This document shows, piece after piece, positions 7,282 through 13,502 of a DNA stretch of 13,892 nucleotides. The first letter of the stretch is position 1, and each line of letters starts with the position of its first letter. This DNA comes from Ruminococcus flavefaciens (GTDB lineage: Bacteria > Bacillota > Clostridia > Oscillospirales > Ruminococcaceae): positions 11,103-24,994 of the forward strand of contig DEBW01000083.1 in the NCBI GenBank assembly GCA_002348905.1. The letters run 5' to 3'. Position numbers and translations under genes: made by a program. The notes beneath the pieces were generated by a model. That model saw nothing but the letters and a program-made list of their open reading frames with translations. It ran no database searches and was not told where the DNA came from.

Positions 7282-9241
7282 AGTCACTGTTGCTAAGTCT
7301 GCCGGATTCTGCTTCGGCGTTGACAGAGCCGTGAAAATGGTGTATAATGAACTGGAAAAAAACTCGAAAGTTGCTACTTTAGGTCCTATAATCCATAATC
7401 AGGACGTTGTGAACGATATGAAGGCAAAGGGCGCAAGAGTTATCGAGTCAGTCGATGAATTGCAGGATGACGAGACTGTTGTTATCCGCTCTCACGGCGT
7501 TGGTAAGGATGTCTACGATAAGATAGCTGAGAAGGGCTGCCGTATGCTTGACGCTACCTGTCCTTTCGTCTCAAAGATACACAAGATCGTCGCTGAGAAA
7601 ACTTCCGAGGGATATATTATTTTAATAGCCGGCGACATAAGCCATCCGGAGATACAAGGAATCATCGGTCATTGTAAACAAAATTACTTTGTATTTAAGG
7701 ATAATTTTGAGCTAAAACACCTTTTTGAGGAAAATTCTAATTTTTTGGGAAAAAAGCTTGCATTTGTCGCTCAAACAACGTATAATATAGTAGTATGGGA
7801 AGAGTGTTTAAAGGTGATACCCAAGAACAGTCCCGATATTGTTATATTCGATACGATATGCAACGCCACGGATACCAGACAGTCGGATGCGGCTGAACTT
7901 GCTAAAAGTTCCGACATCATGTTGGTGGTCGGCGGCAGGCACAGCTCCAATACCGTTAAGCTGTACGAAGTGTGCAGCAGGTACTGTCAGACGTATCACA
8001 TAGAAAATTCGGACGAGCTTTCATCTTTGAAGCTGCCCTGTGCAGGACGGATCGGCATTACTGCCGGAGCTTCCACACCTGCATATATAATCAAGGAGGT
8101 ACAAACCACTATGACAGAGAATGTAAATCTCACAGCAAATCCGGATGAGGAGATCGACTTTGAAAAAGCTCTCGATCAGTCATTCAAAAAAATACATACA
8201 GGAGAGAAAGTTAAGGGCATCGTTGTTGCTATCGACAACGCTGAAATAACTGTTGACCTCGGCACAAAGCACACAGGTTACGTTAAGCTCGAAGAACTTA
8301 CAGATGATCCTTCCAAGAAGCCTGAGGATATCGTTTCTTTAGGCGATGAGATCGAACTCATCGTTGTTAAGGTAAACGATGCTGACGGTACTGCTGCTCT
8401 TTCCAAGAAGAAGGTTGACGAGCAGGCTGGCTACGATACTATCGTTAAGGCTAAGGAAGAGGGCACTGTTCTTGAGGGTACTATCAGCAAGATAGTTAAC
8501 AAGGGCGTTACTCTCAACTACCTCGGCGTAAGAATCTTCATCCCTGCTTCTCAGACAGGTCTTTCAAGAGGCGCTGATCTTGAACAGCTCAACAAGCAGA
8601 AGGTTCAGTTCAAGATCATCGAAGTTGATGAAGGCGGCAAGAAGAGAGCTGTTGGTTCTATCAAGGCTGTTGACAGCGCTAAGAAGGAAGAGGCTAAGGC
8701 TAAGTTCTGGGAGTCTGCTGAAGTTGGTCAGACTTTCGTTGGCAAGGTTAAGTCCCTTACAAGCTTCGGTGCTTTCGTTGACCTCGGCGGTATCGACGGT
8801 ATGGTTCATATCTCTGAGCTTTCATGGAAGCGCATCAAGCACCCAAGTGAAGTTGTAAGCGTTGGCGATACTCTTGAAGTATACATCAAGGATCTCAACC
8901 GTGAAGAGAACAGAATCTCTCTCGGCTTCAAGAAGGCTGAGGATAATCCTTGGGAGATCTTCCAGTCCAAGTACAGCGTTGGCGATGTAGTTAAGGCTAC
9001 TATCGTTTCTATCACAAGCTTCGGTGCTTTCGCTCAGATCATCGACGGCGTTGACGGTCTTATCCACATCTCTCAGATCGCTGATAAGAAGGTCGAGAAC
9101 GTTAAGGATATCCTTTCTGTTGGCGATGTTGTTGACGTTAAGATCATCGACATTGATACAGAGTCTAAGAGAATAAGCATCTCAATGCGTGCTCTCCTTG
9201 AGGACGCTGCTGATGAAGCTTCTGCTGAGGACGCTGAATAA
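7274..9241 (+). CDS. ispH-rpsA: IspH-ribosomal protein S1 fusion (HMBPP reductase / 30S protein S1)
   Basis: This 655-residue protein starts at ATG 7274, behind AAGGAGG at 7258-7264. Residues 1 to about 279 are IspH, which reduces HMBPP to IPP and DMAPP in the last step of the MEP isoprenoid pathway. The three [4Fe-4S] cysteines are visible: Cys13 ('GFCFGV'), Cys96 ('DATCPFV') and Cys196 ('DTICNAT'). The likely substrate and proton-relay residues His41, His124 and Glu126 are also present. Residues 280-655 hold four S1 RNA-binding domains (about 309-379, 396-467, 484-553, 569-640) and an acidic tail. The last two are the most typical ('LTSFGAFVDLGG', 'ITSFGAFAQI'). The fusion is known in clostridia. 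The S1 half uses a strongly biased, highly expressed codon set, while the middle of ispH is AT-rich and unlike it. Confidence 0.97.
   Translation: MREVTVAKSAGFCFGVDRAVKMVYNELEKNSKVATLGPIIHNQDVVNDMKAKGARVIESVDELQDDETVVIRSHGVGKDVYDKIAEKGCRMLDATCPFVSKIHKIVAEKTSEGYIILIAGDISHPEIQGIIGHCKQNYFVFKDNFELKHLFEENSNFLGKKLAFVAQTTYNIVVWEECLKVIPKNSPDIVIFDTICNATDTRQSDAAELAKSSDIMLVVGGRHSSNTVKLYEVCSRYCQTYHIENSDELSSLKLPCAGRIGITAGASTPAYIIKEVQTTMTENVNLTANPDEEIDFEKALDQSFKKIHTGEKVKGIVVAIDNAEITVDLGTKHTGYVKLEELTDDPSKKPEDIVSLGDEIELIVVKVNDADGTAALSKKKVDEQAGYDTIVKAKEEGTVLEGTISKIVNKGVTLNYLGVRIFIPASQTGLSRGADLEQLNKQKVQFKIIEVDEGGKKRAVGSIKAVDSAKKEEAKAKFWESAEVGQTFVGKVKSLTSFGAFVDLGGIDGMVHISELSWKRIKHPSEVVSVGDTLEVYIKDLNREENRISLGFKKAEDNPWEIFQSKYSVGDVVKATIVSITSFGAFAQIIDGVDGLIHISQIADKKVENVKDILSVGDVVDVKIIDIDTESKRISISMRALLEDAADEASAEDAE
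7320..7348 (+). promoter_or_regulatory. Candidate internal sigma-A promoter inside ispH
   Basis: TTGACA (7320-7325) and TATAAT (7343-7348) are separated by exactly 17 bases, so both hexamers match the housekeeping consensus perfectly. The site lies 46 nt inside the ispH reading frame. A transcript from about 7355 could not make complete IspH but could carry the S1 start at 8111. Codons for the conserved G-V-D-R-A-V stretch supply the -35, so chance is possible. Confidence 0.45.
7758..7786 (+). promoter_or_regulatory. Second promoter-like site inside ispH
   Basis: TTGCAT (7758-7763), a 17-base spacer and a perfect TATAAT (7781-7786) lie in an AT-rich pocket of ispH. The same hexamers and spacing are found in the intergenic promoter at 10764-10792. 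It is about 325 nt upstream of the internal S1 start. The -35 matches consensus in only three positions, so this is weaker than the site at 7320. Confidence 0.3.
8093..8113 (+). promoter_or_regulatory. Internal ribosome binding site and start codon for S1
   Basis: AAGGAGGT (8093-8100), a full-strength Shine-Dalgarno sequence, stands 10 nt before an in-frame ATG (8111-8113). That ATG is residue 280 of the fusion, exactly where IspH ends ('YIIKEV') and the S1 section begins. Initiation here would give a free 376-residue S1 protein (8111-9241). Confidence 0.5.
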
Positions 9242-9256
9242 TCTATCAGTTTTTTC

Positions 9257-9289
9257 AAGGCTGTACCTCATGGTACAGCCTTTATTGTT
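9257..9289 (+). terminator. Intrinsic terminator after ispH-rpsA
   Basis: An 11-bp perfect stem, AAGGCTGTACC (9257-9267) with GGTACAGCCTT (9272-9282), closes a TCAT loop. A moderate T-rich tail follows (TATTGTT). It lies 15 nt after the ispH-rpsA stop, and the short T-tract may allow some read-through to the next gene, for which I see no good promoter. Confidence 0.82.
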
Positions 9290-9316
9290 ATATACTCATA
9301 AAAGGAAGTGAATGAT

Positions 9317-10570
9317 ATGCAGGAAAAATTTTGTGTTGAATGCGGTAATAAACTGCCGCTGAGCGCTGCTTTCTGTAATCGCTGCGGTGCTCGTCAGCCG
9401 GTAATGTTCATACCGCCTCTGAAGAATGCAGCTCCAGCCAGTGAAAATACTGCTCCGCCAAAGAATGTATCACCGGAGAGTGCTGTTGAAACCGTTGAAA
9501 AGTCCGAACCTGTGACTGAAACTGCCGCTGAAAAGTCTGTACCAGAAACCGAAGCTGTTTCAGCAGAAAGCACTGTTGAAAGCGTTGAAAACTCCGCAGC
9601 CCCTGAGGCTGAAAAACTCGCTGATGCTGTGGAAAATGTGGCTGAAAGTGCCGGAAATGCTGAGAATAAGGCAGCGGAGAATGTTTCTGATTTCGGCAGT
9701 TTTCCTCCTCCTCAGTATACTCCTCCGCCGACAAATGTGTATACAGTGGACAACAGCGCTGCCGAACAGCAAGGCATGAAAGGCGGATATGTCGCTGTAG
9801 TAACTGCTGCCCTTCTTGCAGTTTCGATATTCGTATGGGCAATATTCGCTATCAACAGCGAGGCTATGGACATCGGCACTAAATCAAGTTCCTCACGTTC
9901 ATATTCCTCAGAATACTCCAGCAGAGAAAGCAGTTGGGATAAAAGCAGCAGTTCTCTGCCTGAACCTACCAGAGAACCGGTCGAAACTTCTAAGAACGAC
10001 GATGAGTATAAAGGCGTTGGCGGTTATGATTCCGATTCATCCACGGGCAAATCTGCAAAAGGTTCTTATCAGAGCAAAAGCGGTTCGTATGAAGAGGGAA
10101 AATATACAGTAGGTAAGGATATCCCAGAGGGCGAATACTTCATATATGTAAGCGACGGAAGCCACTACAGCGAGGATTCTATCCCGTCATTCTACATGAA
10201 AGTCAAGGACGACGAGGATATCATTTTAAGCGGCTGGTATCAGTACTCTATGTACGTGAAACTGAGCAAAGGTCAGAGTATTGAGGTGTCGGGCGCTGAT
10301 ATCTACGATTTCGATGCTGCCGGCTCTTTGCGTAATGATCCGTTTGAACAGCCGGGAGCTTTTATCGTCGGCAGAGACGTAGAACCCGGTACTTACGAAT
10401 TTACAAGCCTCACAGATCAGGACTACGAAAGCTATGAGCTTTTTGACAGCCTTGACGACCTTATGGAAAATGAAGGCTTCAGAAGCCATGTTTACCTCTC
10501 AAATGATGACGACGGTAAAATTGAGCTTAAAGAAGGTCAGATACTTATTCTTGAATGGTGTACGCTTTGA
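9317..10570 (+). CDS. Zinc-ribbon single-pass membrane protein with duplicated C-terminal module
   Basis: I start this 417-residue protein at ATG 9317, 10 nt after AGGA at 9303-9306. An in-frame GTG at 9308 is too close to that site. The N-terminus is a zinc ribbon (Cys6-x2-Cys9, Cys20-x2-Cys23). A long Ala/Glu/Pro-rich linker follows (30-150), ending in 'FPPPQYTPPPTN', then one membrane helix (158-179), a Ser-rich segment (187-215) and two related beta-rich modules. Module 1 begins 'YTVGKDIPEGEYFIYV' (about 263-330) and module 2 'FIVGRDVEPGTYEFT' (about 349-417). With no signal peptide, the ribbon is probably cytoplasmic and the modules outside. I do not know its function. The linker and duplication suggest a sensor, scaffold or envelope protein. 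Confidence 0.87.
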   Translation: MQEKFCVECGNKLPLSAAFCNRCGARQPVMFIPPLKNAAPASENTAPPKNVSPESAVETVEKSEPVTETAAEKSVPETEAVSAESTVESVENSAAPEAEKLADAVENVAESAGNAENKAAENVSDFGSFPPPQYTPPPTNVYTVDNSAAEQQGMKGGYVAVVTAALLAVSIFVWAIFAINSEAMDIGTKSSSSRSYSSEYSSRESSWDKSSSSLPEPTREPVETSKNDDEYKGVGGYDSDSSTGKSAKGSYQSKSGSYEEGKYTVGKDIPEGEYFIYVSDGSHYSEDSIPSFYMKVKDDEDIILSGWYQYSMYVKLSKGQSIEVSGADIYDFDAAGSLRNDPFEQPGAFIVGRDVEPGTYEFTSLTDQDYESYELFDSLDDLMENEGFRSHVYLSNDDDGKIELKEGQILILEWCTL

Positions 10571-10584
10571 ATTTTTAGAATAAT

Positions 10585-10663
10585 GGGCTGTCGAGGACGC
10601 CAGCCCCTACAATTTGCTGTTCAACGTAAGCTTATTTGTAGGGGACGGCGTCCTCGACGTCCC
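10585..10663. repeat. 28-bp imperfect inverted repeat (REP-like element)
   Basis: The left arm at 10585-10612 and right arm at 10636-10663 match in 24 of 28 positions when one is reverse-complemented, and they flank a 23-nt loop. The core of the arms reads GTCGAGGACGCC and CCCCTACAA. It is GC-rich compared with its surroundings. The form suggests a dispersed palindromic element. The hairpin, with TTTTTT at 10673-10678, may also end the upstream transcript. Confidence 0.75.
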
Positions 10664-10763
10664 TAAAACAGATTTTTTGAAAGATTAAACCGTCATCGTA
10701 GGCGGTTATATTTCGCCCGTTTAAGAGCTGTATAGTAAAGTGTCGCTTATCGGATAAAATAAC

Positions 10764-10792
10764 TTGCATTATGCGGCGAAATATGCTATAAT
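10764..10792 (+). promoter_or_regulatory. Promoter of the cysteine desulfurase-thiI unit
   Basis: TTGCAT (10764-10769), a 17-base spacer and TATAAT (10787-10792) with an extended -10 TGC immediately upstream. Transcription would start near 10799, about 30 nt before the gene. A GGCGAAATAT sequence in the spacer (10775-10784) is the reverse complement of 10708-10717 and could be an operator half. Confidence 0.72.
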
Positions 10793-10828
10793 AGCTACTG
10801 TTGAAATAATTATGAAGGTCGTGAAATA

Positions 10829-11956
10829 ATGATTTACCTTGACAATGCTGCTACCACCAAGCCTTGTTCTGAGGCTGTAAATGCGGCAATTGAGGCTATG
10901 ACTGATAATTTCGGCAATCCGTCCTCCCTGCACAAAGCTGGTCTTAACGCTCAGCTCGCTATGGACAAGGCGAGAAAGATCATCGCTGACTCCCTCGGAG
11001 CGGCTGCCGATAACATACTTTTTACCTCCGGAGCGACCGAAAGCAATAACCTTGCTCTCCGTGGAGCTTCCGCTGCTTATGGTAAAAAACGCCGTAAAAT
11101 AGTGGCTTCTGCCGTTGAACACGCTTCTGTTGACGAAACCCTCTCCGACCTCGAAAGCAAAGGCTTTGAGGTAGTACGTGTATCTCCCCGTGAGGACAGA
11201 CGCTTCTATGCGGAGGACTTCGTTAATGCCTGTGATGAGAATACCGTCCTGCTGACCATGATGTATGTCAACAATGAGACTGGCTATATCCTGCCGGTAA
11301 AAGAAGTATTTACCGCTGTAAAACGCCGTTTCAAGGACATTATCACTCATACGGACTGCGTTCAGGCTTATATGAAGCTGCCAGTCAAGGCTAATTCATT
11401 CAATGCCGACCTCATTTCTCTCAGCGGACACAAGATACACGGCGTTAAAGGCATCGGAGCGCTGTACGTCAAAAAGGGAGTGCGCCTTATACCTGTTGTG
11501 ACCGGCGGTAAGCAGGAAAAAGGCATCCGCTCAGGTACTGAGAGCGTACCGGCAATATGTGCATTTGGTGCGGCAGTTGAGAAGCTGCAGCCTACCATAA
11601 GCGAGCGTTTTGAGAAAGTCTCAGGACTGAAAAAACGCCTTATTGAGCTTATATCGACTATTGACGGAGTTGAGGTGAACTCTGTCGATGATGCTTCGCC
11701 TTATGTTGTGAATATTTCCGCAGCCGGTAAGCGCTCGGAGATTATGCTCCACTACCTTGAAAGCCGTGAGATATACGTTTCAAGCGGCTCAGCCTGCTCA
11801 AAAGGACAGCAGAGCGGAGTTCCGGCACAGTTCGGCATCACAGGAAAACGTGCTGATTCGGCTCTCCGTATAAGTATGACCGCTGATACTACAGAAGCCG
11901 AACTTGAAGCCTTTGCCGAAGCACTCAGGGACGGAATAGCAAATGTAAGAGGTTAA
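10829..11956 (+). CDS. Cysteine desulfurase (NifS/IscS family, probably ThiI partner)
   Basis: This 375-residue PLP enzyme takes sulfur from cysteine as an enzyme-bound persulfide, releasing alanine. Visible marks are the N-terminal 'YLDNAATT', His98 in 'VEHASV', the PLP lysine Lys202 in 'SLSGHKIHG', 'GIRSGTES' and the active cysteine Cys323 in 'YVSSGSACSKGQQSG'. The start at ATG 10829 follows GAAGGT at 10814-10819. It is two genes upstream of thiI in one unit. This resembles the Bacillus NifZ-ThiI pair, in which a dedicated desulfurase supplies sulfur for 4-thiouridine in tRNA. That role is inferred from context. General iron-sulfur or thiamine sulfur supply is possible. Confidence 0.93.
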   Translation: MIYLDNAATTKPCSEAVNAAIEAMTDNFGNPSSLHKAGLNAQLAMDKARKIIADSLGAAADNILFTSGATESNNLALRGASAAYGKKRRKIVASAVEHASVDETLSDLESKGFEVVRVSPREDRRFYAEDFVNACDENTVLLTMMYVNNETGYILPVKEVFTAVKRRFKDIITHTDCVQAYMKLPVKANSFNADLISLSGHKIHGVKGIGALYVKKGVRLIPVVTGGKQEKGIRSGTESVPAICAFGAAVEKLQPTISERFEKVSGLKKRLIELISTIDGVEVNSVDDASPYVVNISAAGKRSEIMLHYLESREIYVSSGSACSKGQQSGVPAQFGITGKRADSALRISMTADTTEAELEAFAEALRDGIANVRG

Positions 11957-11960
11957 AGCT

Positions 11961-12182
11961 ATGGACTGGCTGGGACTGATTTTTATATCTGTACTCGCTA
12001 CTCTGATATGGATAGCCTGTTATTATGCATCTGCAAAATCGAGGATAAAACAAGCCGAGAAAGACGGAAAAACGCCGAAACTTGCGTTATGTCGGATTTT
12101 TTACGCAGTTACGTGGATAATTGGACAGGCTTTCTATTGGAATATGTGCATAACACTCCATAATTGGGGCGGAATGGATTAG
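11961..12182 (+). CDS. Small two-helix membrane protein (73 aa), unknown
   Basis: I do not recognise this protein. It begins at ATG 11961, 7 nt after AAGAGGT (11947-11953) and 4 nt after the desulfurase stop. It has two hydrophobic helices (about 3-22 and 47-66) joined by a short charged loop ('KSRIKQAEKDGK'). The second helix is rich in aromatic residues (Tyr, Trp, Phe), and the end reads 'NWGGMD'. The ribosome site and the placement between two functionally linked genes support it being real. Confidence 0.72.
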   Translation: MDWLGLIFISVLATLIWIACYYASAKSRIKQAEKDGKTPKLALCRIFYAVTWIIGQAFYWNMCITLHNWGGMD

Positions 12183-12210
12183 ATTCATTATTATAGAATA
12201 GGAGAAAATT

Positions 12211-13389
12211 ATGAAAGAGATAATTCTTGTAAAATACGGCGAAATGGTTCTCAAAGGTCTTAACAAGAGGACTTTCGAGGATATGCTGACAAAAAATATC
12301 AAGCGCAGGCTGAAAAGTCTCGGACATTTTCAGCTCACAAGCGCACAGTCCACAACTTATATCACTCCTCTTGACGAGGATATCGACCTTGAAGAAGTTG
12401 TTGACCGTGTAAGCAAAATTTTCGGTATCGCTGCACTTTGCCGTGCTTGTGTGTGCGAAAAGGACTTCGCTGATATAACCGAAAAGGCGATTGAATACTG
12501 CGGAGATGTCCTCAGTACAGCTAAGACTTTCAAGGTCAATGCAAAGCGCTCCGACAAGGCTTTTCCAATGAAATCGCCTGAGATATGCGCTGAATTGGGC
12601 GGAGTGCTCCTCGAAAAGTTCCACAATCTCTCAGTTGATGTTAAAGAGCCGGACGTTATCGTTACCGTTGAGATACGTGACACTAACGCTTACGTTCATG
12701 CTGAGAATATCAAAGGCGCTGGCGGACTTCCTGTCGGCAGCAGCGGAAAGGCTCTGCTTCTTCTCTCCGGCGGTATCGACAGCCCTGTTGCAGGCTGGAT
12801 GATGGCAAAGAGGGGAGTACACATCGCTGCTATACACTATGTAAGTCCTCCTTACACTTCTGAACGTGCGCAGCTCAAAGTTGAGCAGCTCTGCGAGAAG
12901 CTTACTGACTGGTGCGGAGGTATCGCTTTCTACTGCGTTCCGTTTACTGAATTGCAGGAAGCTATCAAGGACAACTGTCCGGAGGAGTTCTTCACTATAA
13001 TCATGCGCCGTCTTATGATGGAGATAGCTCAGCGTATTGCTGAAAAGGACAACTGTCTCGCTCTTATTACCGGCGAAAGCGTTGGTCAGGTGGCAAGTCA
13101 GACCATGGCAGCTATCGGCTGTACAGATGCAGTTTGCCGTATACCTGTACTCCGTCCGCTTGTTGGTATGGACAAGACTGAGATAATCGAGATCGCACGT
13201 AAAATAGACACATTCGAGACATCAACTCTCCCATACGAGGACTGCTGTACTGTATTTACTCCACGCCATCCGAAGGTAAAGCCACGCCTTGAAGACATTG
13301 AAAAGGCTCAGAACAGCTTTGACTTTGAACCGCTCATACAGAAGGCTGTGGAAGGTACAGAAATGAAAACATTTAATTTTTCCAAGTGA
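12211..13389 (+). CDS. thiI: tRNA 4-thiouridine synthase ThiI
   Basis: This 392-residue enzyme activates uridine-8 of tRNA with ATP and inserts sulfur to make 4-thiouridine. The N-terminus 'MKEIILVKYGEMVLKGLNKR' is typical of ThiI, followed by a THUMP tRNA-binding domain (about 60-165) and the PP-loop 'LLSGGIDSPVAG' with SGGIDSP at 186-192. 'GESVGQVASQT' (288-298) and 'PYEDCCTVFTPRHP' (Cys345, Cys346) follow. One of these cysteines probably matches the sulfur-transfer cysteine of E. coli ThiI. The C-terminal rhodanese domain of the E. coli enzyme is missing, as in other Firmicutes. That makes direct sulfur delivery by the neighbouring desulfurase likely. AGGAG at 12200-12204 precedes ATG 12211. 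Confidence 0.96.
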   Translation: MKEIILVKYGEMVLKGLNKRTFEDMLTKNIKRRLKSLGHFQLTSAQSTTYITPLDEDIDLEEVVDRVSKIFGIAALCRACVCEKDFADITEKAIEYCGDVLSTAKTFKVNAKRSDKAFPMKSPEICAELGGVLLEKFHNLSVDVKEPDVIVTVEIRDTNAYVHAENIKGAGGLPVGSSGKALLLLSGGIDSPVAGWMMAKRGVHIAAIHYVSPPYTSERAQLKVEQLCEKLTDWCGGIAFYCVPFTELQEAIKDNCPEEFFTIIMRRLMMEIAQRIAEKDNCLALITGESVGQVASQTMAAIGCTDAVCRIPVLRPLVGMDKTEIIEIARKIDTFETSTLPYEDCCTVFTPRHPKVKPRLEDIEKAQNSFDFEPLIQKAVEGTEMKTFNFSK

Positions 13390-13393
13390 GTAT

Positions 13394-13423
13394 AAAGGCT
13401 GTCGGATATCCGACAGCCTTTTT
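13394..13423 (+). terminator. Intrinsic terminator after thiI
   Basis: A perfect 12-bp stem, AAAGGCTGTCGG (13394-13405) and CCGACAGCCTTT (13410-13421), closes an ATAT loop and runs into T bases. It starts 5 nt after the thiI stop. Its outer stem is shared with the terminator after ispH-rpsA. Confidence 0.93.
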
Positions 13424-13451
13424 GATATAACAAAGTGTATTTTTGTAAAAC

Positions 13452-13479
13452 AAAAAGGAACGCCGAAGCGTTCCTTTTT
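13452..13479 (-). terminator. Terminator of the dockerin gene (bidirectional, UUCG loop)
   Basis: A 12-bp stem, AAAAAGGAACGC (13452-13463) and GCGTTCCTTTTT (13468-13479), closes a CGAA loop on the plus strand. On the reverse strand the loop is C(UUCG)G, an unusually stable tetraloop, followed by five U. It begins 23 nt after the dockerin stop and ends reverse transcription. The A and T tracts on both sides make it able to stop the thiI transcript as well. Confidence 0.9.
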
Positions 13480-13502
13480 AATCGTATGAGCAAATATATC
13501 AA

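Larger units (their letters stand above)
10571..10828. other. Intergenic region between zinc-ribbon gene and cysteine desulfurase gene
   Basis: This gap contains, from left to right, the 28-bp inverted repeat, a 5-bp stem (AACCG 10688-10692 with CGGTT 10703-10707), the first arm of a 10-bp inverted pair at 10708-10717, and the promoter at 10764-10792. I see no convincing small gene or structured RNA of a known class. Confidence 0.7.

Noticed and set aside
8759..9032. 19-nt exact repeat ACAAGCTTCGGTGCTTTCG (8759-8777 and 9014-9032)
   Set aside because: It encodes the same T-S-F-G-A-F motif in S1 domains 3 and 4 with strong codon bias. It reflects domain duplication, not a mobile or regulatory repeat.
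12109..12624. Reverse-strand open frame of 171 codons opposite thiI
   Set aside because: It is antisense to the conserved ThiI N-terminal and THUMP regions, with no recognisable domain.
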